Virus record (IMG/VR): IMGVR_UViG_3300033553_000830
Coordinates: 1 to 25,259 of that record
Length of the DNA stretch: 25,259 bases
Source: a virus
Reading direction: 5' to 3' (one strand)
Each line of letters opens with the position of its first letter. The stretch's first letter is position 1. Position numbers and translations under genes: made by a program. Below are positions 1 to 7,547 of the stretch, one piece after another. The notes beneath the pieces are model-generated. The model was not told the DNA's origin, ran no database searches, and saw nothing but the letters and a program-made list of their open reading frames with translations.

Positions 1-390
1 TCACTCACGCTTAACCAAATCAAAATCACCTTGCAACTCAATTGAGTAGTCCGTGAGTAGTTCGTTTTCATATCCAAGTAAGTCGTGTCCTTTTGCCAGG
101 TATTCCTTTAGCCACTCCACCGCTTCAGTAATGTATTGGTCAATTTCTTTTTTCGTATACAGGAACCGGATCAGGAGCGGCAACACGTAATATAAACGCT
201 CTACTACCAGGGCGTATTTCAGCTCACCCGTCCCGGACCCCAGGGCCTTCTCTGCTTGCACCACCAGTGACAGGATGATCATCTTCACCTTATCACGATG
301 GCCGGCCTTTAAGAGCAAGGCTAGTACCAGCACAAACAAAATCACAATGACGAACAGCAACCAATTGGACAACACAAAATCATATATCAT
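1..390 (-). CDS. LLH-family phage holin (probable)
   Basis: Probable holin of 129 aa that would form the inner-membrane lesion releasing or timing the endolysin. One strongly hydrophobic segment spans about residues 7-28, followed by a charged cytoplasmic region. A VVQAEK motif (about 44-49) and TKKEIDQYITEAV (about 79-91) resemble the LLH holin family (Phage_holin_6_1), which has one N-terminal membrane segment and this type of amphipathic tail. The length fits that family. The ATG at 390 follows a strong AGGAGG Shine-Dalgarno site, and the TGA stop is the last three bases of the window on this strand, so the gene is complete. It is the last gene of a lysis cassette, 14 nt after the PG-binding/glycosidase gene. 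The family call is from motif memory. A non-holin membrane protein is the main alternative. Confidence 0.75.
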   Translation of the reverse strand: MIYDFVLSNWLLFVIVILFVLVLALLLKAGHRDKVKMIILSLVVQAEKALGSGTGELKYALVVERLYYVLPLLIRFLYTKKEIDQYITEAVEWLKEYLAKGHDLLGYENELLTDYSIELQGDFDLVKRE

Positions 391-404
391 ATTCTCCTCC
401 TTAT

Positions 405-1220
405 CTACCAGGCTATAACTGAATATAGCCGCCTAGTCGTTCTGTGTCTTATTTTTCCATCTGCTACAAAGATAGTGCTGCCTCCGGCATCGAGGGTGAT
501 TCCTCTGTCACATCCCAGGTTCCGGAGGGTGTCTTGCCCTCGTTGTATTGTGCTGGCTGGCCTGACGGCCATGATCGCTTTCCGGATTGTGGGATTATAC
601 CCGATCACCGGTCGTGGTGCTTCCCTTCCTATGTCGGCAAACTTCCCTACAAATCCTGCAGATACCATCTTTATGGATGGCAGGATAGTGCACCCTGAAA
701 CAGCAAACTTGACACTGTACTCTCCCTGGATGGTTAGCAGCTCCTTCACGGCCACATCACCGTTCCAGTAAACAATAAAGGTTCCAGCCGGCTTACCATG
801 CGGCTGCCGGTCGCTGATCACTCTTCCCTCTTCCACAAGGATTCCCAGTGGATATGAAACACCATCGTCATGGTGCCACTGGTAACCGCTCGTCATGAAG
901 TTGTCCAACTGGATCTTGTCCGCTCGTTTGTCCTGGACGGAGTGGAACAGCTCCAGTGGATCCTTGGTGTAGACGTGGGTGCTGCCTATCAGTCTGTAGC
1001 CGTTATCTGGAGGGGGCTGGGGTTTAGGTGCCGGTACATTCTGGAAGCTGGCCCATGTTTGGGGTCCGACAATTCCATCAACACCTATGCTATGGTTGCG
1101 CTGCCATATCCTGACAGCGCTTTCGGTTTTAGGCCCGAAGATACCGTCAGCTGTAAGATCCAGCATTCGTTGAAGTTTCTGGACCCACTCGCCACGACTC
1201 CCCCTTTTGATCATTGACAT
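405..1220 (-). CDS. Peptidoglycan-binding + phosphodiester glycosidase (NAGPA-like) protein
   Basis: Two-domain protein of 271 aa. Residues about 5-60 form a PG_binding_1 domain, with two half-repeats carrying LTADGIFGPKTESAV and IGVDGIVGPQTWA, which would anchor it to the cell wall. After a Pro-rich linker (about 63-71), residues about 75-271 resemble the phosphodiester glycosidase / NAGPA domain: a PRPVIGYN segment, then LDAGGST at about 243-249, matching the family's LDGGGSS-type turn near the C-terminus. That family removes a sugar from a sugar-1-phosphodiester. In a lysis cassette the substrate could be wall teichoic acid or another phosphodiester-linked glycan (inference). ATG 1220 has GGAGG 7 nt upstream and lies one base after the stop of the M15 peptidase, so the two are translationally coupled. 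There is no signal peptide, so export would depend on the holin. The PG-binding domain is confident and the catalytic call moderately so. Confidence 0.78.
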   Translation of the reverse strand: MSMIKRGSRGEWVQKLQRMLDLTADGIFGPKTESAVRIWQRNHSIGVDGIVGPQTWASFQNVPAPKPQPPPDNGYRLIGSTHVYTKDPLELFHSVQDKRADKIQLDNFMTSGYQWHHDDGVSYPLGILVEEGRVISDRQPHGKPAGTFIVYWNGDVAVKELLTIQGEYSVKFAVSGCTILPSIKMVSAGFVGKFADIGREAPRPVIGYNPTIRKAIMAVRPASTIQRGQDTLRNLGCDRGITLDAGGSTIFVADGKIRHRTTRRLYSVIAW

Positions 1221-1221
1221 G

Positions 1222-1671
1222 CTAATACCTCCATTCTGCCGGAGTGTCTCTTACATCTACATGGATAAAATCAGTGCCAATTCCAATGCCAGTGAACCCA
1301 ACCTCACGAGCGACCTTTGCAAGTTGATCACCACTAAAACCCGAAACCTTGATATCAGCACCAGTACCAAGCATATGTTGGCTGTCGATAGCCCCGCCAA
1401 CCGACGAGTTATGCTCGGGTGTTCGATATCCGCTGGTGATCACAATGGCCCGGCCTAACTTGTCACGCATGACCTGTAATCTTGATATAAGGCGTCGGTC
1501 AATCAAAACAGTCAAAGCACCGTCTTTAGATTTAAACTCGCCCACAGTGAAGTTCTTTGCAACCTTTGCCGACCAGTCATTTTTTTTATAAAAAACCATT
1601 AAGTGCTGGTCACACACATGGCTTTCGATGGCTTTAGCTATTGCCCTTAAATTATCAGCCTGAATTTTCAT
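1222..1671 (-). CDS. M15-family peptidase endolysin (DD-/LD-carboxypeptidase type)
   Basis: Zinc peptidase of the M15 (Peptidase_M15_3, hedgehog/DD-peptidase fold) family, 149 aa, expected to cleave peptidoglycan stem peptides during lysis. Visible motifs are SGYR at 80-83, SQHMLGTGADI at 97-107 (His99 and Asp106 as zinc ligands) and FIHVDVR at 135-141 (Asp139 catalytic or His137 ligand, following the family pattern SxHxxGxAxD and HxD). It is a single-domain enzyme with no obvious wall-binding module; the next gene supplies one. I chose ATG 1671, not the earlier in-frame start at 1692, because it follows AGGAGGGGAAGCA and overlaps the upstream TGA as ATGA. The upstream neighbour is a 57-aa Cys-rich protein. 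Confidence 0.88.
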   Translation of the reverse strand: MKIQADNLRAIAKAIESHVCDQHLMVFYKKNDWSAKVAKNFTVGEFKSKDGALTVLIDRRLISRLQVMRDKLGRAIVITSGYRTPEHNSSVGGAIDSQHMLGTGADIKVSGFSGDQLAKVAREVGFTGIGIGTDFIHVDVRDTPAEWRY

Positions 1672-1841
1672 TGCTTCCCCTCCTGTTCGCATTCATATGC
1701 ACAATCCTTACACGTCATCCCCTGACAATCCATTTTTATGACAATCTCACAATCATGACACTCGACAACCAGCGGATCGACGTGCAGCACATCAAATTTT
1801 TCAGGATTTGAAAAGTAGTTATGACTACATTGACAGGTCAT
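1668..1841 (-). CDS. Cys-rich small protein, probable zinc ribbon (57 aa)
   Basis: Small ORF found by reading the sequence between the XhlA-like gene and the endolysin. It has eight cysteines: CQC at 3-5, CHDC at 28-31, then C39, CKDC at 44-47 and C51. This is a pattern of paired cysteines suited to one or two zinc sites. It is tied to both neighbours by ATGA overlaps: its ATG (1841-1839) overlaps the upstream stop and its TGA overlaps the endolysin start. Gapless coupling and the preserved frame support a real gene. I do not recognise a family. Similar-sized Cys-rich proteins are common in phage accessory slots, but the role here is unknown. Confidence 0.7.
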   Translation of the reverse strand: MTCQCSHNYFSNPEKFDVLHVDPLVVECHDCEIVIKMDCQGMTCKDCAYECEQEGKQ

Positions 1842-2152
1842 AGCCCTACACCATTAGATAAGTACGGCATCAATTGGGTGATCAGGAACAAGATCACGGC
1901 GGCTGCGATCGCTAACTGTTTTCCGTTCATTTTGTCAATTCCGGATTTTACTTCCTCTAAAATTCTAAACTGCGTCCGGTTCTGTTCGAGCAAGGTTGTT
2001 GTCAGCGTTTCAAGCAACCTTATCCGGGTTTCGTGGTCCGCCATAATTCGTGAGTGTGATTCGTGCATGGTGCAATTATCCTCTCGCCTTTCAATACGGC
2101 GCACGCCTTGAGAGTCTCTGTAGGTGTCTACTTCGTTTTTTTGTATCTCCAC
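1838..2152 (-). CDS. XhlA-like lysis-associated membrane protein
   Basis: Protein of 104 aa with a charged, helical N-terminal two thirds (residues about 15-75, heptad-like, with HETRIRLLETL and LLEQNRTQFRILEEV) and one C-terminal membrane segment at about 80-96. That is the hallmark of the hemolysin XhlA / holin-accessory family, in which a coiled coil is tethered to the membrane beside the holin. The GTG start at 2152 has an excellent AGGAGGTGA site. It begins the lysis cassette and overlaps the following Cys-rich gene by 4 nt. XhlA normally works with a holin, here presumably the LLH protein at the end of the cassette. A tail- or membrane-anchored protein of other function cannot be excluded. 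Confidence 0.68.
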   Translation of the reverse strand: MEIQKNEVDTYRDSQGVRRIERREDNCTMHESHSRIMADHETRIRLLETLTTTLLEQNRTQFRILEEVKSGIDKMNGKQLAIAAAVILFLITQLMPYLSNGVGL

Positions 2153-2178
2153 GCTGTCACCTCCTGATTGCTTTTAAA

Positions 2179-2394
2179 TTAAACTTCTTGTGAAACCATA
2201 CAGAATAAGTCGTTACATGTTTTTGTATAGAAAAACCCGGCCATTTTTTCCGGTGAATCCGTTGCAAAATTAATGCCACAACTGCATTTCATTTCCTTGT
2301 CGTCTTTGTTTGATCCGTTCAAACATCCATGCCTGAGCCAGAGCAAACGCCGAAGCTCTGCATTTTCTTTGGTAAGTTCCGTCCAGCCTTTCAT
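2179..2394 (-). CDS. Conserved-looking small phage protein (71 aa)
   Basis: Small protein of 71 aa starting at ATG 2394 behind a strong TAGGAGGTCGG site. The N-terminal part (residues about 8-24, with ENAELRRLLWLRHGC) is helical. It is followed by a Cys pair CSCG at about 38-41. This layout, an ELRRLLWLRHGC-like helix then an acidic stretch and a short Cys motif, recurs in small hypothetical proteins near the tail and lysis genes of Bacillota phages. C24, C38, C40, C60 and C65 could bind metal. No function is assigned. Confidence 0.7.
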   Translation of the reverse strand: MKGWTELTKENAELRRLLWLRHGCLNGSNKDDKEMKCSCGINFATDSPEKMAGFFYTKTCNDLFCMVSQEV

Positions 2395-2537
2395 TTTACC
2401 GACCTCCTATATAAACAGATAGCGACGGGTCACGGCAGGACTCCGTCTGTGGAACGACGCAAATAGCTCCATGACCCAGTGAATGCTTGCCCCGCTACCG
2501 CCGCCATCCGTCTTGAAAGGTTTATAGATACAATAGA

Positions 2538-2567
2538 AAAGAGGCCGTTCGTTAGAACAACCTCTTT
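2538..2567 (-). terminator. Intrinsic terminator at the end of the tail operon
   Basis: On the minus strand an AAGAGG / CCTCTT stem encloses an inner GTTC / GAAC stem (tetraloop TAAC), and TTTTCTATT follows. The stop codon of the hub-like gene (2552-2554) lies in the loop. It separates the tail operon from the lysis genes, though some read-through is likely because the U-tract is interrupted. Confidence 0.6.
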
Positions 2568-3973
2568 GTCTGCCTTTGCCCTGCTGATCCTTTCGTCATT
2601 TGCTTGATATAGTCAGTGATCATCGGCTTACCCATCCTGCCACCAGAATCAACCCTGAACTCTGTTGCGTACCCAACCTTACCGAAACGGTTATCAATGG
2701 TGGTGATTGTCCCCAGCAGATGCGCCCCGGTGTCGGATGTGATCTCCGCTTCATCGCCTATAAGAAGATACGGCCTGAACGGACCGATAAAGGTTTCGAT
2801 GGTCCCAGCTGTCGCCAATCTGTCGGCTATGTCTGCCGCCATTGCCTGCATTTCCAGTAATGGGGTTTCGTCAGCTACCTGGACATACAATGTTTTCTTT
2901 GGTGGCAGCTGCCAGTTAATGTCTGCCAGTGTTACCTCTGCATAAGCGAACTGTTCAAGCTCTTCTTCTGTCACTGGGTCGATATACTTCGAAGCCACGC
3001 ATACCCGGCTGTAGCTGTCCATATCGTCCCGCTCAATGGATCGGCTGAAAACGTCTGTACCTCGATTAAATGTGTACTTGCTGTTAGTCGGAAGCTCGCT
3101 GGTGAAAGACACTGTGGATCCAACAACGATCTTGCCATCTGTTCTCTCCACTACCGTCCAGTTGAGACTTGTCTTAATCCATTCGTTCAGAGCTTCAAGA
3201 TAACTGATGTCATTCGGAAACTGCATACCAACCTGATAAACTGACGTAGGCTGCACGATGAAATCGTCCGTTTCAACAAGCCCGGCGCTAACCATCATGG
3301 AGGTGATGTTACTACTCAACAGATCAATCGGATAAAGAGTTGCCTCATCAAGCGACTGGTCTTTCATAAGCTTACCGATCTTATTGCGCCCTTCAACCGT
3401 TGCGTCCTGTCCAGGCACCATCGTCTGCGCTCTGTCTGCAAAGTAGGTACCCATTGGGTACGGATCACTGTCACCAGCTGTAAATTCAAGTTCAATTTCT
3501 GCCCCCGGATGGAACAGGCTTTTTTCTTCGCCAACGAAAGCGCCATCAGGGTTCTCGAACCGGAGTGTCAACTGTGCGATGGGTGATTCTTTGCGATAGG
3601 TTAAAGTCCCCTCTATGAGATAATCCGAAGGGTCAAACCCACCCTCCCAGATGGCCAGCCTGTGACGCTCAGGTGTGACCACTTGGCTGTTATCGTCCAG
3701 CACCGGGTCTTGATGCCACACACCATAAATGCCGAGCCTGGGAACGTTTTTGAAACGCACCAGGCTCATGTTTTGGTCGGCGGTGACAATCGCAAAGTCT
3801 GCCAGCTCAAAAGCTGAATAATCAATGTCACCGGGTCCATGCTCGATGTTTGAACCTTCCAGCCTGCCATCTACCACCCGGAATCCCCAGATTGAGTTAT
3901 CAGGCATGTGGACAGCGGTTGGGTTTATCATGTCTGTGCTTATCACTGTTGCATCAATAAAATCTAATTGCAT
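2552..3973 (-). CDS. Baseplate hub / tail-tip (gp27-like, late control D-like) protein
   Basis: Protein of 473 aa that probably forms the central tail-tip hub. Regions suggesting this are a beta-rich section at about 120-180 (ESPIAQLTLRFENPDGAF, then YPMGTYFADR), a GRNKIGKLMKDQSL segment at about 197-210, an LEALNEWIKTSLNWTVVE helix-strand at about 259-276, and DMDSYSRVCV at about 317-326. Together these resemble the gp27/gpD-type fold found in hub proteins of siphoviruses and contractile tails. ATG 3973 follows AAGGCGGTGATACC. It sits at the 3' end of the tail operon, after the fibre genes, although a hub more often comes before them. The domain call rests on the pattern, not on catalytic residues. 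Confidence 0.6.
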   Translation of the reverse strand: MQLDFIDATVISTDMINPTAVHMPDNSIWGFRVVDGRLEGSNIEHGPGDIDYSAFELADFAIVTADQNMSLVRFKNVPRLGIYGVWHQDPVLDDNSQVVTPERHRLAIWEGGFDPSDYLIEGTLTYRKESPIAQLTLRFENPDGAFVGEEKSLFHPGAEIELEFTAGDSDPYPMGTYFADRAQTMVPGQDATVEGRNKIGKLMKDQSLDEATLYPIDLLSSNITSMMVSAGLVETDDFIVQPTSVYQVGMQFPNDISYLEALNEWIKTSLNWTVVERTDGKIVVGSTVSFTSELPTNSKYTFNRGTDVFSRSIERDDMDSYSRVCVASKYIDPVTEEELEQFAYAEVTLADINWQLPPKKTLYVQVADETPLLEMQAMAADIADRLATAGTIETFIGPFRPYLLIGDEAEITSDTGAHLLGTITTIDNRFGKVGYATEFRVDSGGRMGKPMITDYIKQMTKGSAGQRQTKRLF

Positions 3974-3988
3974 GGTATCACCGCCTTA

Positions 3989-5557
3989 TTAAACCGGATT
4001 GTTATATCCAAACAAAAAAGTCATATCTATGTCAAACATATGGTCTGTATCTTTGTGCAAATAGTATATCTTAAAATCAGCAGTTATAACTGAAGCGTTT
4101 GCTACTGGGCTTGCAAATTCAAACATGTTTTTTCTTGTGTAAAACTCAACACCTCTGAATGTACCCGTAACTGCCACTGTTACTCTTATATATCTAAAAG
4201 GTATATCAGGTACAGTGTCGAGTTCAACACCACCTATATCCATAGCTGTTGAGGTTGAAATAGTGGTCCATGTAACCTTATCTTCTGACACAGCATATGT
4301 TAGTCTTGCACTTCCAAGCCCGGACATGCTACCGATAGCCCATTTCTTGTTTTCGCCCATATCAAATACAACATAATCTCCTGCATTGACAGTAGGAGTA
4401 AAATTACTATGATTGTTAAACATTATATTGGTATATGGCTGGGTATCCGGCAAGACAAAGCCGCTTACTTCGTTTATGATATATCCTTCCCCAACATCTT
4501 CTCTTGTAGGGGTGTACATCATCAAAGAGTTTCCTGCGTTTATGTTCGTATTGTAAGGCAATGGATAGTGTTCAAAATCAACGCCTTCCGTTACTGCTGT
4601 CCCATCTACTTTTAAGACAAGATTCTTCGGGTCACGCATTACCATGTTAAAATCAGTTTCAACCCCATCACCTGTCCCAACAGGTACACCAGTCTTTACT
4701 ATTCCATCCCATATAGCACTTGGAAGTTTTTCCAGCACCATTTTTACTGCATTTCCTCCGGAGTTGAAGTCCAAGTATATTGAACCTATATTGTAATTGT
4801 TCGCATCAGCCGATTCTAACCTGCCTGTTTCAAATACTATTCTGTCCTTCAAGTTGTTTGACCTTGCCATATATCTAGCATAAGATATATAAGAACTAAA
4901 CAAATAGGCAAATGTTCTGCTTGTCAAGACTTCAGGTGGAACAGCCATCCTATCTTCAGAAACTGCATAATCTCCAATTCTTCTGTTAGAGGAACACTCT
5001 CTTTGAGTTAAAAACGTGTTGGTCATACCTGTCCCGAAGTGCATTCCATTGGAACCATCTAGCCCATTCAAAACTTTATAAAAAACTGTTGCGTAAAACG
5101 TGATTTCCTGAGTGTCAGTCTTTGGACCAATAGTGATTGGATTGCCTTCTGAATCCTCAATCAATGCATGGGTGCAAATATAAGTGTTGACTGTAGATGA
5201 TTCTAATGTTAGTCCAACTTCGGTAAATGTAACTCCTATATGTTCAGCAGGCAGAACAACAACCTTGAAGGTTGATATTGCATAACCATTTACCTTGTCC
5301 AACGAACTTTCTACAAAAGTACCTTTTTTACCCCCGATACGATTAAACATTGTGGTCCTTGCAACATCAAGAGTGCCTGTTCCAGAACCATAGTTTATAC
5401 CCTGCATTTCATAGCCGGCTGTTTCGTTTGCCATAACCTGATTAAACTTATTCAAAACAATATTATAAGCGTATGCTTCCTGAACTATTTCGTCTTTTTC
5501 TGTATCTCTTACAACAATCTTAAACTCATTATGGTACCCTTTGAAATTTTTACTCAT
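3989..5557 (-). CDS. Tail fibre / receptor-binding-type minor tail protein
   Basis: Protein of 522 aa, beta-rich and without catalytic motifs. The N-terminal part (about 1-130) looks like a virion-attachment domain. The centre (about 285-345) has a short motif of the kind in phage fibre modules (GTGDGVETDFNMV, then LKVDGTAVTEGVDFEHY). The region at about 365-475 has a discoidin/F5-8C-like look: WAIGSMSGLGSARLTYAVSEDK followed by a VPDIPFRYIRVTVAVT strand, typical of carbohydrate-binding sandwiches. The ATG at 5557 has AAAAGGAGGG upstream. The gene is visibly richer in A+T than the capsid and packaging genes, and its codons favour ATA, AAT and TTA, so it may be a transferred host-range cassette. 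Its position between repeat-bearing tail genes and the hub supports adsorption. The exact receptor is unknown. Confidence 0.62.
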   Translation of the reverse strand: MSKNFKGYHNEFKIVVRDTEKDEIVQEAYAYNIVLNKFNQVMANETAGYEMQGINYGSGTGTLDVARTTMFNRIGGKKGTFVESSLDKVNGYAISTFKVVVLPAEHIGVTFTEVGLTLESSTVNTYICTHALIEDSEGNPITIGPKTDTQEITFYATVFYKVLNGLDGSNGMHFGTGMTNTFLTQRECSSNRRIGDYAVSEDRMAVPPEVLTSRTFAYLFSSYISYARYMARSNNLKDRIVFETGRLESADANNYNIGSIYLDFNSGGNAVKMVLEKLPSAIWDGIVKTGVPVGTGDGVETDFNMVMRDPKNLVLKVDGTAVTEGVDFEHYPLPYNTNINAGNSLMMYTPTREDVGEGYIINEVSGFVLPDTQPYTNIMFNNHSNFTPTVNAGDYVVFDMGENKKWAIGSMSGLGSARLTYAVSEDKVTWTTISTSTAMDIGGVELDTVPDIPFRYIRVTVAVTGTFRGVEFYTRKNMFEFASPVANASVITADFKIYYLHKDTDHMFDIDMTFLFGYNNPV

Positions 5558-5576
5558 TTGGCCGCCCTCCTTTTAA

Positions 5577-5801
5577 CTATACTGCCTGACTATATGTCAA
5601 TGATAACTCGACATTTATAGTTGGCGTTTCTGTTCCAGAATAACCAATGGGCCTCTCAATGGTCACGTACTCAAGTGTTGGTTGAACGTCTATTGTTGGA
5701 ACTTCATAATTCGTGTAATCAGGACGTTCCATTTCTTCCCACGGTTTTGATTCTTTTGCTTTTTTCTTTCCTAATAAAACAAACTGAATGAGTCTATTCA
5801 T
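5577..5801 (-). CDS. Short EVPTIE-repeat tail protein (74 aa)
   Basis: Small protein of 74 aa. Residues 1-20 form a hydrophobic then lysine-rich leader, and the rest consists of the same repeat found at the C-terminus of the preceding gene. One 25-residue unit runs 33-57 (beginning EVPTIDVQ) and a partial unit runs 58-74 (beginning ETPTINVE). Residues 22-32 look like the tail of a previous unit (compare EEMERPDYTNY with IEMERLYGHSPE upstream). The ATG at 5801 has AGGGAGGTATTGCA. It lies 12 nt after the larger repeat protein, suggesting duplication and splitting of a fibre segment. It could be a small fibre subunit or a detached remnant. No family is recognised. Confidence 0.6.
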   Translation of the reverse strand: MNRLIQFVLLGKKKAKESKPWEEMERPDYTNYEVPTIDVQPTLEYVTIERPIGYSGTETPTINVELSLTYSQAV

Positions 5802-5813
5802 TGCAATACCTCC

Positions 5814-7196
5814 CTACACAGGGTCGCCATTCAAGTCGGTTAAAGTTAGACCTATTTCAACTTCAATGGTTGGAACTTCTTCTGGGCTGTGCCCATACAA
5901 TCTTTCCATTTCTATATACTCAACGCCTAACTGAACTTCTATTGTTGGAACTTCATCGGGTGTATAACCTACTGGTGGTTCACCTTCCAATAAAGCTGTA
6001 AAACTGTTAAGCAACCGTCTGCAAGTATCTGAACCATAAAGTCTTAACCTGCCTAATGTTTCATCGTAAGCTAAATCAATGTCAAGCGAACTATCAACCG
6101 AATTGTGATTTATGGTAATAATATTACCCGCTGAAGTCATACTACTTATTGTCAATGGATTCCCACTTACTGTTTCGGTCATGGTCCAGCCTGATTCGCT
6201 TCCTGCAACGTTTATCGGAGGCAGGTTAATTTCAATCTCCGATTCTGTTTCCGATATACGTCTTACTTCAACTAAGGCAGGAATCGGTATACTGATATGA
6301 CAATATTCCAAACCTTCTAATATAGTTTCAATAGTCGGAACTTCAGTTGGTGAATAAGTATCAATATATTCAATCGGCGTGTATGTCAATCCTAACTGAA
6401 CTTCTATTGTTGGAACTTCAGGATATAAACTCATGCCCGCCCAATTTCTTGTAGTCACTGTCATGTGTGCGTTGTCTGAAGCATCTCTACCGAGTACCCC
6501 AATTCGGAAGTCGTTTGTTCTGAATAAGGCTATGTCTGTCAAGCCTGAAGGTAATTGAGTTATCTCTTGTTCTGTTTCCCACAGATATGTCGTGCCATCG
6601 CTTTGCAGACAATAATTCCGGTAGTAGGCTACTCCACTTTTCAGGTAAGCGACTATCAAACCCTGGTCTGATGTATGATCTGCTTGTGCTGGAAGCCATC
6701 CACGTATGGTGCATATTCTTCCGACGCCTGTTGCAAGTTCCAGTGATGTCCCGTCCCAATACTGAGCTGTTAGGCTTCCGCTGTTTTGTTTAAAAACCCA
6801 AGGATATTCATCAGCCACGAAGTTAAACCTTTTGCTCACCTGGTCCCGTTCCCAGTAGCCGTTGAACTCAATGGCGATGTCTGACGCTGATCCAGCTGTG
6901 AATTCTGCGTCCCATGGGACCGTTTCGTCATACGGTAAGTCTTTGCTTATCACATAAGAAACGCCATCCTCGATATAGATGGCGTATAGCTTGTTCGGCT
7001 CTGCTTCAGCTGTCTCCCTTTTGGCGGTTACATCAATCCGGTCAATGTCCGCTTTGTTGTGGATTGTGTAAACGGTGAAAAGTTCGTTCCATCGGCTGTT
7101 ATATACAAATATTTTCATGTGAGGGTTTGCATTTTCATAAAGGGTTTGGTGTGCTTTCTCGATGCGTGTTTTTAATTCTGTTGGTATTGATCGCAT
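5814..7196 (-). CDS. Tail-tip / fibre protein with C-terminal 25-aa EVPTIE repeats
   Basis: Protein of 460 aa. Residues 1-90 look like a virion-attachment domain (helical start, then strands around IDRIDVTAKRE and LYAIYIEDGVSYVI). Residues about 90-255 are beta-rich with WXXG-like strands suggestive of a propeller or sandwich. Four repeat units follow: 260-284, 285-about 297, 415-439 and 440-460, each starting EVPTIE. The two blocks are separated by a beta-rich insert at about 300-405. Unit length is 25 residues (75 bp), and two of the units share a 30-bp identical DNA stretch (5926-5955 and 6391-6420). The base composition shifts to A+T-rich from about 6470 downward, so the C-terminal half may have been acquired by exchange. 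ATG 7196 has AAAGGGGGCGG. It probably acts in adsorption. Confidence 0.6.
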   Translation of the reverse strand: MRSIPTELKTRIEKAHQTLYENANPHMKIFVYNSRWNELFTVYTIHNKADIDRIDVTAKRETAEAEPNKLYAIYIEDGVSYVISKDLPYDETVPWDAEFTAGSASDIAIEFNGYWERDQVSKRFNFVADEYPWVFKQNSGSLTAQYWDGTSLELATGVGRICTIRGWLPAQADHTSDQGLIVAYLKSGVAYYRNYCLQSDGTTYLWETEQEITQLPSGLTDIALFRTNDFRIGVLGRDASDNAHMTVTTRNWAGMSLYPEVPTIEVQLGLTYTPIEYIDTYSPTEVPTIETILEGLEYCHISIPIPALVEVRRISETESEIEINLPPINVAGSESGWTMTETVSGNPLTISSMTSAGNIITINHNSVDSSLDIDLAYDETLGRLRLYGSDTCRRLLNSFTALLEGEPPVGYTPDEVPTIEVQLGVEYIEMERLYGHSPEEVPTIEVEIGLTLTDLNGDPV

Positions 7197-7237
7197 GGTC
7201 CGCCCCCTTTACTTCGTTTTTCTATCTATTCGCTTCA

Positions 7238-7531
7238 TCAAAACGCACCTTGCCAGCGTACTGTTCCGGTTCCTTCGATTGCTTTCACGTTGAAGCTGGT
7301 CACTCTGAAGATGATCGGTGTGACTGTAGTTGCCGGCAAAAAGACTTCTTTCGTTGATCCGTTGAATTTCGCCAGACTGTCAACATCTACATACATCAGC
7401 GCATTGATCAGCGGATTAGCAAGTTCTACGTCTGCCACCAGATAATCTATTGTGGTGCTTTCGCTACCAGCATCATATTCGTCTAAGTAAAGTCCCCACT
7501 GTTTTCTAGTCTCTCTCAAACCTTGATCCAT
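7238..7531 (-). CDS. Small tail protein (97 aa), function unknown
   Basis: Protein of 97 aa between the tape-measure-linked gene and the fibre genes. I chose ATG 7531, not the GTG at 7540, because the AAAGGGG site is 8-9 nt upstream of the ATG but almost touches the GTG. The sequence is predicted beta-rich (TTIDYLVADVELANPLINALMYVDVDSL, then VTPIIFRVTSFNVKAIEGTG; described in parts, residues about 25-90) with no Cys. In many siphoviruses this slot holds a distal tail or collar protein, but no family signature is seen. Confidence 0.65.
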   Translation of the reverse strand: MDQGLRETRKQWGLYLDEYDAGSESTTIDYLVADVELANPLINALMYVDVDSLAKFNGSTKEVFLPATTVTPIIFRVTSFNVKAIEGTGTVRWQGAF

Positions 7532-7547
7532 ATAAGACACCCCTTTC

